A DNA stretch of 54,447 nt from an uncultured Clostridia bacterium (GCA_944391805.1 CALXUY010000080.1:1-54447); one strand, 5' to 3'; shown: positions 34,481-45,600, numbered from the stretch's first letter. Translations and numbers: made by a program. The notes: generated by a model not told the origin, from the sequence alone.

Positions 34481-35871
34481 AGCGGCGGCACCTCCTTCCA
34501 GTTGCAGCGATGGCAGGCCACATAGTGGGTATTGGAGATCTGCGCCATCTCGGGATACGGCCCGGCGCAGCGGTCGATACAGCGGTCGCAGCGATCCCGG
34601 AAATAGCAGTAATCCGGCATGTTGATGGGATTGGGCACCTGCCCGGGAATGCTGAACAGCCGGTCCACCTTTCCGCTGACCATCGGCTTGGATTTCTGCA
34701 GGCCGATCGTGTACGGGTGCTTGGGATTTTTGAAGATCTCATGCACGGTTCCCTTCTCCACAATCCTTCCGGCGTACATCACCACCACATAGTCGGCCAT
34801 CTCGGCAATCACACCGAGGTCGTGCGTGATCAGCATAATGCTGCTGTTGAGCTTCTGCCGCAGGTCGCGCAGCAGATTGAGAATCTGCGCCTGAATCGTC
34901 ACGTCCAGAGCGGTGGTCGGCTCGTCGGCAATGATGAGCTTGGGGTTGCAGGCAATTGCAATCGCAATCATCACGCGCTGCCGCATACCGCCCGAGAGCT
35001 CGTGCGGATAGGAGCTGTAGATGCGCTCGGGCATCGCAATGCCCACCATGTTCAGCATCTCCAGGCTCCGCCGCTTCGCGTCCTCCTTGGTGGCGCCCGG
35101 TACGTGCAGAAGCGTCACCTCGTCGAGCTGATTGCCGATGGTAAACACCGGGTTGAGGCTGGTCATCGGCTCCTGGAAGATCATCGAAATCTCCCGTCCC
35201 CGGATCTTGCGCATCTCGGAGAGCGGCATTTTGGCAATGTCCACGGTCCGCGGCTCATAGCGGTATTTCGGGCGCATCCGCACCCGACCGTTCTTGTCCC
35301 GCACCGGTACGCGCCGTTCCTTGCCGTTTTCGTCCACCACGATTTTCGTCATCGGCTCGCTGCCGTCCGGAATCTGCTTTTCCGAGCGGAAGCGGATCGA
35401 GCCCTCCACAATCTGCCCCTGCGGGGCCTGCACAAGCTGCATCAGCGACATCGAGGTAATGCTCTTGCCGCAGCCCGATTCCCCGACAATGCCGACAATC
35501 GATTTTTCGGGCACGTCAAAGGTCACGCCGTTGACCGCCTTCACCACACCGGTGTCGGTATAAAAATAGGTGTGCAGATTGTCAAACTCCACCACGTTGT
35601 GCGGGTTGCGCATTTTGGTCAGATATTCGCTTTCGGGAATGCGCCTCCGCTTCTTCTTTTCGAGCGCACGGGTGATGCGCTGGTTCTCGCGGCTGATGCG
35701 GTTGGACTCCTTGGTGCTGATATAGTGCCCGGAATCCTGCTTTTTGGGCTTACCCGGCTTGGGCGCTCCCTTTCCCCTCGGACGCTTGCCGTGCGGATTC
35801 CAGGAGAGGGCACTCCCCGTATACCGGAACTCCTCGGTTGATGCGCCTGTTTGCTTTTTTTCTTCTTCCAT
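34477..35871 (-). CDS. oppD: Oligopeptide ABC transporter ATP-binding protein OppD
   Basis: This 464-residue ATPase has Walker [13 protein letters not shown]-loop [10 protein letters not shown], signature LSGGMRQR, Walker [15 protein letters not shown] switch ITHD and the Cys-rich C-terminal motif of Opp ATPases. It is about 130 residues longer than usual. A basic, Lys/Arg-rich N-terminal extension of roughly 90 residues precedes the domain. An insertion of about 60 residues (charged, with [10 protein letters not shown]) sits between Walker A and the Q-loop. The start at 35871 (MEEEKK) follows AGGGGAGG. It lies 16 bases after oppC and overlaps oppF. Confidence 0.93.
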   Translation of the reverse strand: MEEEKKQTGASTEEFRYTGSALSWNPHGKRPRGKGAPKPGKPKKQDSGHYISTKESNRISRENQRITRALEKKKRRRIPESEYLTKMRNPHNVVEFDNLHTYFYTDTGVVKAVNGVTFDVPEKSIVGIVGESGCGKSITSMSLMQLVQAPQGQIVEGSIRFRSEKQIPDGSEPMTKIVVDENGKERRVPVRDKNGRVRMRPKYRYEPRTVDIAKMPLSEMRKIRGREISMIFQEPMTSLNPVFTIGNQLDEVTLLHVPGATKEDAKRRSLEMLNMVGIAMPERIYSSYPHELSGGMRQRVMIAIAIACNPKLIIADEPTTALDVTIQAQILNLLRDLRQKLNSSIMLITHDLGVIAEMADYVVVMYAGRIVEKGTVHEIFKNPKHPYTIGLQKSKPMVSGKVDRLFSIPGQVPNPINMPDYCYFRDRCDRCIDRCAGPYPEMAQISNTHYVACHRCNWKEVPPL

Positions 35872-35887
35872 TGGTCGTCCTCCCCTC

Positions 35888-37045
35888 TCAGCGCTTGGAT
35901 TTCGGGTCAAAGGCGTCTCTCAGGCCGTCACCGATGAAGTTGAAGGCCAGCACCGCGAGGATGATGCAGATGCCGGGCGGAACCCAGAGGTTGGGGTAAT
36001 CCTTGAGGTACTCCAGACCGTTCTGTCCGGATACCACGTTGATCATGTTGCCCCACGTGGCGTATTTGGCCGGCAGGCCAAGGCCGAGGTAGCCCAGCGT
36101 CGCCTCGGTCAGAATGATGCTTCCCAGCCCCAGCGTCATGGTGACAATCAGCTGCGGGATGACATTGGGGAGCAGATGGTTGAATATTTTGCGCCAGACC
36201 GGCAGACCGTTGGCCTCGGCGGCCAGCATATATTCCTGCTCGCGCAGGTAGAGAATCTGCCCGCGCACCAGACGGGCCGTGCCAGCCCAGCCCAGCAGGG
36301 TCAGCAGCGCCATCATCACAAACAGCTTGGCTCTGTCCTCAATGCCGATGCTGTCCAGCATGAAGCTGATGATCAGCATCAGCGGAAGTGTAGGGATGCA
36401 GTAGAAGATGTCCACCACACGCATCACCAGCTGGTCTACCCATTTGCCAAAGTAGCCGGCCAGACCTCCGAGAATCACGCCGAGCAGGGTTTCCAGAATC
36501 ACCACCACAAACCCGATGGTCAGCGACACCCTGCCCCCGTACATCAGTCGGGAGAACACGTCATAGGTCATATCGTCAGTGCCGAGCAAATGCGTGCTGC
36601 TCGGCGCGCCCTTGATGTTGACCGATAGCTGCTGCTCGGACACCGAATAGGCGGTGTAGTTCTCTCCGGTCACCGGATCGGTATAGGAGATCGGCTTTTC
36701 GGTGATGACAATTTTGCCCGGGCTGGTATCCATTTCGGTCTCCCCCCAGATAAAGGGCAGAAAGCCGAACAGCGGCCCGATAAACGAAAACACAAACAGC
36801 ACCAGCAGCGTGACCAGCCCCACCATGGAGAGCTTGGAGCGGAAGAAGCGCTTGGCCACCATTTGCCCCGGCGAGAGCACACGCACACTGTCGGCCAGTG
36901 AAACCGGCTCCTGGGCGGCCAGAGCGGCCGCTTCCTCCGCGCGCAGCTCGGCCTCCTCGTTGGCGCGGATGGCCGCTTCCTCGGGGTTTTGTTCAATCTG
37001 CCCGGGAGCTTCCGGCAATGCAGTGTTTTTTGGTTCCTGATTCAT
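35888..37045 (-). CDS. oppC: Oligopeptide ABC transporter permease OppC
   Basis: This 385-residue permease has a cytoplasmic N-terminal extension of about 75 residues rich in Glu and Ala, then a first membrane helix (MVGLVTLLVLFVFSFIG), a large external segment and five more helices. The EAA loop that contacts the ATPases is present (YMLAAEANGLPVWRKIFNHLLPN). With OppB it forms the membrane channel. The start at 37045 follows GGAAAGGAAGG. It is spaced 22 bases from oppB and 16 from oppD. The end (FIGDGLRDAFDPKSKR) is the usual OppC C terminus. Confidence 0.95.
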   Translation of the reverse strand: MNQEPKNTALPEAPGQIEQNPEEAAIRANEEAELRAEEAAALAAQEPVSLADSVRVLSPGQMVAKRFFRSKLSMVGLVTLLVLFVFSFIGPLFGFLPFIWGETEMDTSPGKIVITEKPISYTDPVTGENYTAYSVSEQQLSVNIKGAPSSTHLLGTDDMTYDVFSRLMYGGRVSLTIGFVVVILETLLGVILGGLAGYFGKWVDQLVMRVVDIFYCIPTLPLMLIISFMLDSIGIEDRAKLFVMMALLTLLGWAGTARLVRGQILYLREQEYMLAAEANGLPVWRKIFNHLLPNVIPQLIVTMTLGLGSIILTEATLGYLGLGLPAKYATWGNMINVVSGQNGLEYLKDYPNLWVPPGICIILAVLAFNFIGDGLRDAFDPKSKR

Positions 37046-37067
37046 TGTATGCCTTCCTTTCCCGCGC

Positions 37068-38066
37068 TTATTTTGTCAGCTTGACCCGCGGGTCAACCAC
37101 CGCGTACATGATGTCGGAGAGCAGGGTTCCGATGACTGTGAGAATGGCAAGGAACATATTGTAGCCCATGATAAAGGGCACGTCCCCCTCCTGCAGCGCC
37201 TGATAGGCCATGCGGCCGATGCCTGGAATGGCAAACACCTCCTCGGTGATCATGGCGCCGCCGAACAGCCCGGGCAAGGCCCCGGCAAACATCGTGACCA
37301 GCGGGATCATGGTATTGCGGAACGCGTGCTTATAGACTACGGTGTGCTCGCTGACCCCCTTGGCGCGCGCGGTGCGGATATAGTCCGCATTGAGCACCTC
37401 AAGGGTATTGGTGCGGGTATAGCGCATCAGTCCGCCGATGCTCAAAATCACCAGCACCGCCATCGGCAGCACCAGGTGCCACGCGATGTTGAGCAGAATG
37501 GTCCATTGGCTGGCATTGTTCGGAATATCCGAGCTCATCAGCCCGTTCGGCTCAAACCACCCGAGCCCCACCGAAAAGAAGCGGATGAACAGCGCTCCGA
37601 GAAAGAAGGAGGGAAGAGAGATGCCGATCATTGAGAGTACGGTTGCCGAATAGTCCACCACGCCGTACTGGTTGGTGGCCGCCCGGATGCCGAGCGGAAT
37701 GGCGATGAGGTATTCGAGAATCAGCGAAACAAACGCGATGATAAAGGAGATTCCCATGTTGCGGAAAATCACCTCTCCGACCGGGCTTTCATATTTGAAG
37801 GAATAACCGAGATCGCCCCGCAGCGCGTTCCCGGCCCACTTGAGGTAGCCGTTGACCATTCCCCGAAAGGAGGTATCCGAAAGGCCGTACAGCTCCTTGA
37901 GCTCCTCCAGGCGCGCGGGATCCATCTGGCCGTTCTGCACCAGCGGCTGGTACTTCTGATCCACGAAATCGGAGGGCATCAGCCGCACCAGGGAATAAAT
38001 GATGATCGACACGCCGAATAGCACAAGAACGGCTATGGCCAGTCGTTTGAGTATGTATTTGAACAT
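37068..38066 (-). CDS. oppB: Oligopeptide ABC transporter permease OppB
   Basis: This 332-residue permease is of normal length. It has the typical N terminus MFKYILKRLAIAVLVLFGVS, the LRGDLGYSFKY segment, six predicted helices, the EAA motif (ADYIRTARAKGVSEHTVVYKHAFRN) and the C-terminal VVDPRVKLTK. It pairs with OppC. The start is 66 bases after oppA, with a stem-loop between them, and AAAGAGG precedes ATG. Confidence 0.95.
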   Translation of the reverse strand: MFKYILKRLAIAVLVLFGVSIIIYSLVRLMPSDFVDQKYQPLVQNGQMDPARLEELKELYGLSDTSFRGMVNGYLKWAGNALRGDLGYSFKYESPVGEVIFRNMGISFIIAFVSLILEYLIAIPLGIRAATNQYGVVDYSATVLSMIGISLPSFFLGALFIRFFSVGLGWFEPNGLMSSDIPNNASQWTILLNIAWHLVLPMAVLVILSIGGLMRYTRTNTLEVLNADYIRTARAKGVSEHTVVYKHAFRNTMIPLVTMFAGALPGLFGGAMITEEVFAIPGIGRMAYQALQEGDVPFIMGYNMFLAILTVIGTLLSDIMYAVVDPRVKLTK

Positions 38067-38089
38067 TGAAACCTCTTTACTCGCTTCAA

Positions 38090-38118
38090 GGGAACCGCGG
38101 CGGACGGCTGCGGTTCCC
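38090..38118 (-). other. Intercistronic stem-loop between oppA and oppB
   Basis: A 9-bp perfect stem (GGGAACCGC 38090-38098 with 38110-38118) with an 11-base loop and no U-tract. Hairpins in this place after a binding-protein gene often protect the upstream mRNA, so OppA would be made in excess over the permease. Partial termination is the alternative. Confidence 0.6.
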
Positions 38119-38132
38119 TGAGCCTGGCGGTG

Positions 38133-40766
38133 TTATTTTACAAAGTCCATCTCCCAAATGCGGGCAAACAAGCCGTTGTTGGGCCCCAGCTCGTTATCGG
38201 GGGTCAGGGTGTTGCGGTCAATCTTGTCGGAGTTGAAAACCGTGAGGTCCTTGCGCTGATAGGTGGGCATTTCCACGGCAAGATCCATCACCAGCCTGAG
38301 CGCCTGTGCATAAAGCGGAGCACGCTCATCGCGCACGGTGGTCTCGCGGGCCGCATCGATCAGATCGCTCAGATCATTGACAATGCCGTTCTCGTAAACG
38401 TATTTCTCGGGATCGGCCTTGAAGGCGTCATAACCCCAGTTGAGCGTGCTGCCGGCGTTGGACTCCTTGTGGTAGACCTGATACATATCCGGGTCAATCG
38501 TGGAGGACCATGCGGCCGCCCACACCTCGAGATCGCCGGTTGCCAGCTTTTTGAGCGCCCAGTTGTCGGTCTTGACCGAGATCTTGAAGCCGATGCTGTT
38601 CAGGGTTTCGGCGGCGCGCTCGAACATCACGTTTGCGGGGTGGTCATTGGAGGTACCCGGAATGGTAAAGGTGTACTCCAGCGCCTCCCATTTGCCGTTG
38701 ACCTCTTTGCCAAGGTCAATCAGGTTGCCGCTGTTGTCAAAGCGCTGGCGGTAACCAGCGGCCTGCAGATCCTTCAGAATCTCCTCGGCGGTTTTGAGCT
38801 GATAGTAGGGGTTGACACGACCGTCGTTGGGATATGCCCAAGAGGTGGTGGACATCGGCCAGAAGATGCGGGTGCAGGAGCCGGCCGGGTAGTAGTTGAG
38901 CACAAGGCTGGTGTCCATTGCACTCATGATGGCCTTGCGGACATTGACATCCGGCACCATCTTGGCGTTGATACCGACGTAGCCGTAGCCGTTGGTGTCA
39001 ATCTCCTTCATCGAAAGATGAGAGGCCTTGGTGATCTCGTCGATGTTTGCCTGTGTGCCGCTCGGCGCGCCCACGTCAACGGCGTCGGTGGTCAGAGAGG
39101 CCACCATCTGCGCGGAGTTGACCACCTGATAGCGGATGTACTTGATTTTGGCATTGTGCAGGCCGGAGCCGACCGTTTCAAAATAGTTGTTTCTCTCGTA
39201 GTAGATGATGTTGTTGGAGCAGAACTCGGTCTTTGTGGGGTAGCTCTCGCCCTCCTGCAGGCCGCCCTGCTTGCTGGCACGGTAGGCGCCGGCGCCTACC
39301 GGAACGCCCAGCTTGTCGGAGTTCTTCACCACATCGTTCATAAAGCTGGTGGAGCCGTATTCCACGCCGAAGTGCTTCACGCCGTCCCAAAGCGCCACCT
39401 GCTCGGCGTTGGAGTAGTAGTGCATCGGCGCCACGGTAAAGGCAAAGTTCCAGATGGCCTTGGGGTCCACCTTGTTGATGCGGATGACCAGCACGTCGTA
39501 CTCGCCGTCAAGCTGTACGCCGTTGAAGGAGGTCACGCGCTTGGTGGTAATGCCCTCAATGCTGGGGACTGCCAGGTCGCCGGCAGCCTTCATCTGCTCG
39601 AAGTAGTCGCTCTTGGCCTCCGCGGTGAAGCGGGTGATGATTTCGGAGGCAGATGCCGAGCCGAACAGAACGGTCTGCAGTCCGGAATAGTTGAGCGTGT
39701 TCTCGTTGTATTCGATGTATTCCTTCCAAACAATATCAATCACATACTGCTTCGCCGCCTCTTCCCGGGCCTCGGCCTCGGTTCTGCCGTCGGTCATGTA
39801 CTGGGTGTAGTTGGCGTTGACATAGGCGTCAACCAGCGCGGTGTAGTCGTCAAACTTGATCAGGTATTTGCCGTCCGCATCCTTGATCGGATAGCCGGTG
39901 ATGGTGTCGGTCTCCACAGAGGCAATGCCCTCGTAGTAGAGGAAAAGCTGCCACGGGGTGGAAACCGTGTATTCCTTGGCGGTATCCTCGAGCGACTCAA
40001 TCGCGCTCTGGTAATCGGTATCCAGCTCCTCGGCGTACAGCTCCTTGACGATTTCGATATCGTCGAGAATCTGCTGCAGCTCCGCGCTGCCGTCAGCGGG
40101 CTTATAGCCGGCGCCGCCGGGAGCCGACGGGTTCTGCTGACGGATGAAGTACTGGCAATAGTCGCTGATGGCCTGCCGACGCTCGTCCGCCTTGGTGATA
40201 AAGCTGTTGTTGAAGGAGGACTCGTCGTCGGTCTCTCCCTGCGTGCGGTAGGCGGTCAGACCCACAATATCAGTGGAATAAATGGTTGCGTTGCCTGTGT
40301 AAACCGGATCGAGGTAGACATAGAGGTTGAACAGCACGTCGCGGATGGTCAGAGGAGTGCCGTCGCTGAACTTGATGCCGTTCTTAATCAGGAACGAATA
40401 TTCCGTATAGGCAACCTCAGCGTTCAGGCCATCCGGAATCGGATTGCCGTTTGCATCCAGCCGCACCTCGGTGTAGTCCTTGGTGACGCAGGCCTCGTTG
40501 TCGCCGTAGGCGATCACGGCGTCCTTGCCGCTGGTGGAAAGCATGCCGATCTGCGTCAGGCCGGTGATTTCGCTGTCATAGGCCGTGGTCGAGAAAAAGG
40601 GATTGAAAACGCCGTCCTGCCCCTCAATGGCAAAGCGAACCACGTCGTTTTCAGGGTCGTACCTGGAGGTCGTGTTGTCGTCCTCCTTCTTTTTACAGGA
40701 GGCGACAAGCGCCAGCAGCATCAAGGCTGCCAGAGCCAGACACATGAAGCGTCCGAATCGTTTCAT
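38133..40766 (-). CDS. oppA: Oligopeptide-binding lipoprotein OppA, enlarged
   Basis: This 877-residue protein has a lipobox ending at Cys24 (LVASC). The family 5 solute-binding pattern is clear: FSDGTPLTIRDVLFNLYVY, SAMDTSLVLNYYPAG, and the C-terminal YQRKDLTVFNSDKI. It is about 300 residues longer than usual OppA. The extra sequence lies between YTGNATIYSTDIVGL (about residue 155) and VPVGAGAYRASK (about 480), acidic and helical in places. It captures peptides outside the membrane for OppBCDF. The start at 40766 follows AAAGGA. It lies 99 bases after the InlB-like lipoprotein gene. Confidence 0.93.
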   Translation of the reverse strand: MKRFGRFMCLALAALMLLALVASCKKKEDDNTTSRYDPENDVVRFAIEGQDGVFNPFFSTTAYDSEITGLTQIGMLSTSGKDAVIAYGDNEACVTKDYTEVRLDANGNPIPDGLNAEVAYTEYSFLIKNGIKFSDGTPLTIRDVLFNLYVYLDPVYTGNATIYSTDIVGLTAYRTQGETDDESSFNNSFITKADERRQAISDYCQYFIRQQNPSAPGGAGYKPADGSAELQQILDDIEIVKELYAEELDTDYQSAIESLEDTAKEYTVSTPWQLFLYYEGIASVETDTITGYPIKDADGKYLIKFDDYTALVDAYVNANYTQYMTDGRTEAEAREEAAKQYVIDIVWKEYIEYNENTLNYSGLQTVLFGSASASEIITRFTAEAKSDYFEQMKAAGDLAVPSIEGITTKRVTSFNGVQLDGEYDVLVIRINKVDPKAIWNFAFTVAPMHYYSNAEQVALWDGVKHFGVEYGSTSFMNDVVKNSDKLGVPVGAGAYRASKQGGLQEGESYPTKTEFCSNNIIYYERNNYFETVGSGLHNAKIKYIRYQVVNSAQMVASLTTDAVDVGAPSGTQANIDEITKASHLSMKEIDTNGYGYVGINAKMVPDVNVRKAIMSAMDTSLVLNYYPAGSCTRIFWPMSTTSWAYPNDGRVNPYYQLKTAEEILKDLQAAGYRQRFDNSGNLIDLGKEVNGKWEALEYTFTIPGTSNDHPANVMFERAAETLNSIGFKISVKTDNWALKKLATGDLEVWAAAWSSTIDPDMYQVYHKESNAGSTLNWGYDAFKADPEKYVYENGIVNDLSDLIDAARETTVRDERAPLYAQALRLVMDLAVEMPTYQRKDLTVFNSDKIDRNTLTPDNELGPNNGLFARIWEMDFVK

Positions 40767-40865
40767 AGTGAATCTTCATTTCCTTTCTGAATTGAATTTG
40801 TTTGTCTCAATCTATCGCAGTCGCCTGCCGGAATGCCGGCTCCGAATCCGACTTCCGGCACGGCG

Positions 40866-42026
40866 TCATGCTGTAGCTTCGGGTTCGTTCTGCGGGTTTG
40901 GCACGGTGATTTCCACCGTCCCTTCACCCCGGTATACAACCGTCGCGTCGGCGGTTACACCGGCAAGAATCCCCTCGTAGGGCTGCCCCTCGGCGCTCGC
41001 ATTCACAGCTCCCTCCGGCAGAGACAGCGAGAGGGTACAGCCGTCAAAGGTCACGCCGTCCAGCGTCACGCTGCCCCGCACGCTCCCGGCAAGGAACCCG
41101 ATGTGGAAGAGGGACTGCGTCGAGTAGGAGGCCTGCACGGTAATCGTACCGCCCTCAAAGGTCACATCCCGAATCTCAGCGCCGTCGGTCAGCTCGCCGA
41201 ACAGCCCATAGGAGGCGTTGCGCCCGGTCAGGCTCACGGTCTGGCTGAAGTTGCGCAGGGTGTGTCCGTTGCCAAGGAATTTGCCCCCGAAATTCGAGAT
41301 CTGCGGCAGCGCAGCGCCGCCGAAATCAATATCCGCGTCGAGATACACGGTTTTGCCGGTGTAGAGCACAATCGAGTTCAGGTCGCTCGCCTCCCGCACC
41401 ACCAGCACATCCCCCTCCAGCCATTTGGTGTAGAGGGTAATTCTCTGCCCTTCCTGCATCTGCAACGGAAATTCCGCGCGCACGGTGCATTCAGGGTCGG
41501 TATAGTAATCAAAGAAGGTCCGGTTTTCGAGTGTGGGCAGAACGGTTTGCAGCATGGTTGCGGTCACGTTGTGTCCCGCATCGGTGGGATAGAGGATGCT
41601 CTCCTGTCCATCCACCACAATTTCAACCGTGGGCTTTTCCCGCCACCTGGCCACCAGCGTGCAGGACTCGGTCGCCCTCGCCCCTTCCCAAACAAACGGC
41701 GTGTCGGAGGTGAGAATGCTGCCATCCTCGCCGCGCAGCAGGTTGCCCTCTGCGTCGGTCAGTGCGAGATACCAGCCCTCGAGGGAGTGGAAGCGATCGA
41801 GCGTGGGCTCCTTGAACTCCACACTGTCGCCGGGAGCCAGCAGAGGTTGATCCGGCTTGTAATAGAGCACCCGCTTCGCTTCACTGTCCGCAATGCCGCC
41901 GTTGTAATCGTAGGTGACAGCGATGGTATAGCCCCGCTCCTCGAGCGTGGGGTCGGTCTGGCACCCGGCGAGCGCCGCCAGCAGCAGAACCAGGGAAAAG
42001 AGGTACAGCCAATGCTTTGCTTTCAT
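40866..42026 (-). CDS. InlB-repeat / GLUG-like surface lipoprotein
   Basis: This 386-residue protein has a lipobox ending at Cys22 (ALAGC). Two Listeria-Bacteroides (InlB B-repeat) units follow, with AVTYDYNGG...LEGWYLALTD...ARW and TFFDYYTDPECT...TLYTKW. The C-terminal half resembles a GLUG-like beta-helix, with LGNGHTLRNFSQTVSLTGRNASYGLFGEL, IRDVTFEGGTI and VTLDGVTFDGC. The domains are typical of adhesins and surface-exposed binding proteins. The ATG at 42026 opens the signal peptide, and an AAAGG site lies slightly far upstream (12 bases). It is placed between a small membrane protein gene and oppA. Confidence 0.8.
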   Translation of the reverse strand: MKAKHWLYLFSLVLLLAALAGCQTDPTLEERGYTIAVTYDYNGGIADSEAKRVLYYKPDQPLLAPGDSVEFKEPTLDRFHSLEGWYLALTDAEGNLLRGEDGSILTSDTPFVWEGARATESCTLVARWREKPTVEIVVDGQESILYPTDAGHNVTATMLQTVLPTLENRTFFDYYTDPECTVRAEFPLQMQEGQRITLYTKWLEGDVLVVREASDLNSIVLYTGKTVYLDADIDFGGAALPQISNFGGKFLGNGHTLRNFSQTVSLTGRNASYGLFGELTDGAEIRDVTFEGGTITVQASYSTQSLFHIGFLAGSVRGSVTLDGVTFDGCTLSLSLPEGAVNASAEGQPYEGILAGVTADATVVYRGEGTVEITVPNPQNEPEATA

Positions 42027-42215
42027 GTAATGATAGAACCTTTCCGACGGGCAGATCCCCGTCACAGACTACAGACCAAACGAACGGTGTTGTCCAACAG
42101 ATGAGCCTTTCCCGACATGCGTGTCCAAACACCGCGCGCATCCAAAAGCAGCAATCCGTGCCGGTACCATGTTCATCTGCATTTGTAACCGATTATATTC
42201 AAAGTCAGGCACGGC

Positions 42216-42545
42216 TCAGCCGGGCATCAGCCACAGCCTTGCCAGCAGATACAGCAGTGCGCCCATGACTGCCATACCGACAATCACAGGGAGATGAGCG
42301 AGAAAAGCGCCGCGCACCACGGCCCGCTTTTCCGAAGGAGTCAGAGTAACGCCGTCGGAGCGGTCTTTCCGCTTCCGCCCGGCGCGGGAATGCCTGCCTG
42401 TCCCTCCGGCGCCCGCATTCCAGGGCATCCACTCGGCGTCCATCGGGGCGATGGTGCGCCCGTCGTCGATGGCCTCCGGGGAGGAAGAATTCTTCCGGAC
42501 GGCCTGCTCGGCCGCCTCGGCTTCCGGTTTCTTTCGCAGCTTCAT
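42216..42545 (-). CDS. Small membrane protein (109 aa)
   Basis: This protein has a charged, Lys/Arg/Glu-rich N-terminal part of about 75 residues and one C-terminal membrane helix (LPVIVGMAVMGALLYLLARL). It looks like a tail-anchored cytoplasmic protein. A GGAAAGGA site is 6-7 bases before ATG. It lies 124 bases after the giant lipoprotein gene. I do not recognise the family. It may help assembly or secretion of the neighbouring surface proteins, but nothing in the sequence proves that. In the gap 42027-42215 only a -10-like TATAAT is seen. Confidence 0.65.
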   Translation of the reverse strand: MKLRKKPEAEAAEQAVRKNSSSPEAIDDGRTIAPMDAEWMPWNAGAGGTGRHSRAGRKRKDRSDGVTLTPSEKRAVVRGAFLAHLPVIVGMAVMGALLYLLARLWLMPG

Positions 42546-42669
42546 AAACAGTCCTTTCCGGGGGAATCCCCATCAGGGCGATAAAACGCCGTACCGCGCC
42601 GGCAGGCGGCTCCCCCAAAAAGGGGGGCCGTCCGCGGGCGCGCGCGGGTCTGTTCTTGCGGGAAGTGCC

Positions 42670-45600
42670 TCAGGCGGCCGCTTCCGTTACTGTCATGGTT
42701 TCGTCTACCAGATATGCGTGGTAGGTGGTTCCGTCAATGGTAAATTCGCACACCACGGTGCTTACACCGTCCATCTCCACGGTCTTGAAGCAGGGGCTGC
42801 CTTTGTTCACATCCGCCGTGCTGCTCGAGGTCACGCTCTGCTCATTGTAGGTCACCATCATATAGGCAGTATAAGCAGGAGCGTTCAGGCCGATGATCAG
42901 CGTGGTGTCGTTAACCGTCCATGTGCCCATCAGCGCGAACTGCGCTTCGGTCACCCATACCAGATCATAGCTGGAGGCACCGACACTCCACGGGTGCATC
43001 AGGCCATACACGACCTCTCCCTCAATCGTCACCTTCATCACGTCGGCATTGATGCCGTCCTTTCCGGCAAGGAATTCCACCGAGCTGGGCGCAGGATTGC
43101 TGCCGAAATCCCAACCGATCGAAAGATTCCCTTCGGCATCGATCGCCACAACCGCCTTCAGCGTGCCGCTGTATTTGGTTCCGTCCGAAAGCGTAATTGT
43201 GATGTACTTGCTGAACGACAGGGCTGAAGCCATGCTCTCATCGAGCACATTGAGCACCAGCTTGTCGCCGTCGGTGGTATCGCGTGCGAGCACATAGGTC
43301 ACGCCGTTCACCTCAAACTGCAATCCGGTATACTCACCGGTGATGAAATCCACATCGTAAGCATCCAGCTCGCTGCCGTCAAAGGTCACGACAAACGGGT
43401 AGGACGAAGAGGAACCGGGCGCCACCGTGATGGTGTGCCCATCCACGGTCTGATCCTTCATGTACCAGCCAAACTGGGTCGCGCTCGCCATGTAGGGCGA
43501 GCTGCCGGTGGTAATCACATACCATGTGGTGCCCTCGGAGTCCTTAAACGAGTATCCGTACTCGTTGTCGGTCCGCTCGCTGATCGGAGCATCGTCAAAG
43601 GTCAGGCCCAGCTCAAAGCCGCCGTCAGCCGCAAACACAATGCTGGTTTTGAGATACTTGTAGTCATAATTCCCGGTGACGTCAATCGAAATGCTGACGC
43701 CCATCATTGCGAGCTGATCCTCGGTCAGCTCGTGCAGAACCGCACTCACTCCCGGCTCGGTGACAAAGAACAGGTAGGTCTTGCCGTCGGCCTCAAACTG
43801 AATGTACTGGTTGGGCGTTTCTGCGTTATCGGTGCTGAACTTGACGTCCACCGGAGCATTGCTGTTCAGAGTGAGCTTATAGCCGGCGGTATAAGAATAG
43901 GTTTCGTTTCTGCTGTTGTAGGAGGCCGTGAAATTGGGAACCAGAACCACGGTATTCTCCCCGATGGTGTAGCTGCCCAGCATGTTCACCTCGGCCTCGG
44001 TCAGCTCGGCCAGCGCAACGGTCGAGCCGGTGCAGCGGGTGTAGTAGGTCTTGCTGCCGTCCTCGTTGTTGATCGTGATCACCAGGGACTGCGGATCGAT
44101 GGAGTAACTGAGCACCTCACCGTCCTTTGTAACGGTGTAGCGGGCGACAATCTTGCCGTCCTCCACCGTGACCGCATATCCGAACACGATTCCGCGATCC
44201 TCATAGGTGCCAAGGAACAGGAACTCCAGGGCCTCGTTGTCGAGAATGTTCTCCTCCACCGTGACCACCCCATCCTGCAGCATCACGCCATAGTAGGTAT
44301 CGCCGATTCTGAAGGAAAGCAGCTCCGCCGAGTGGAAAATCAGCTCGGATACAGTGGAACCGTCATACGATGCGGAAATCGATGCGCTGTAGCCTGCGCT
44401 TACCGCAATCTGCAGCACCTTGCCGTTCGCCAGCTCCCACCGGCCGATCCATGCAGCCTGCGCAGCCGTCACCGCTGCTGCGCGATAGTAGGCCGTGGAC
44501 TGGCTTGCATCCACCATCACGAGGCAATACTCCACACCGTCCTGCGTGAAGTAGAGGCGGGTATTGTCCTCATTGAAATAGACATTGGTCGTCGGGTTAT
44601 CCTTAAAGGTCACTGTAAAGCCATCGGGGCCGTAGGCCACATCCACCTCGTCATAATAGCCGCCGCCAACCAGCTTGAAGCCATTGCCGATAAAGGCGTT
44701 CTGCGCGGCGTCCAGCATGGTGACACTCACGGTGTCGCCATCCAGAATCACATAGCAGGTGTACTCCGTCTCGTTTTCGGTGTATTGGAAGGTCAGGGTC
44801 ATGGAGGAGCTCCAGTCGGCCTCGCCTGCCTCCGTGCCGTTGTAGTTGGCCAGCAGTCCGATGACAACGTCGCCGTCAGACTCGGTGATAGCGTCAATGC
44901 GGATTTCCAGCGTCTTGCCGTCGGCCAGCGTAAAGCTGCCGATGTAAGGAACCAGCTCGGCATCCAGCGTCATCATACCGTAGCCGCTCGCAGTGCCGGT
45001 CACCTGACCCACATACTCGGTGTAGGTTTCGCCTTCATACTCGTAGGAGAAACGATACACATTGGGCTTGCCGTCCACAGGGACCAGCGCGACCTCCTGC
45101 TCCACGGCGCCAAAGTCCGCCTCCAAAATGTAGGTCAGCGCCACATTGCCCTCGGCATCCTTGCTGATATATGCCAAGAGATACCCATAATTGTAGTTCA
45201 GAGAAATGCGCGTGCTCAAATGAAAGATGTCCTCCGGAGCCACAATGTTTTCGCCATCGGGATCCAGAACATTGGGAACGAGGTAGTACCGCTCCCCGTC
45301 CACCGCAAAGGTGATATAGGTCTCGCTGTCATAGGGCAGGTTTTGCGAGCCGAAGCCGACTTCGCTCACCGCCGCATCGCCGCAGGCCACCGATACGGCC
45401 GGGCCGTCGGCACTGAAGGTGAGGCCGACCGCAAGGCTCTTGCCGTTGAGCGTGTAGCTGCCGCACAGATCCAGCAGCTCCCTGACCACCGAGAAGGGAC
45501 CAAACTCGGTTTTGATGACCACATAGTCGGTTCCGCTTGCGGTGAAGTAGATCACGTCATAGCCGTTCCACACGCCGGGTGCATACACCTCAACAGTGGT

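Noticed and set aside
42195..42215. TATAAT-like box as an internal promoter for the InlB-like lipoprotein and opp genes
   Set aside because: No acceptable -35 box at 16-18 bases and no extended -10, so a promoter cannot be supported.
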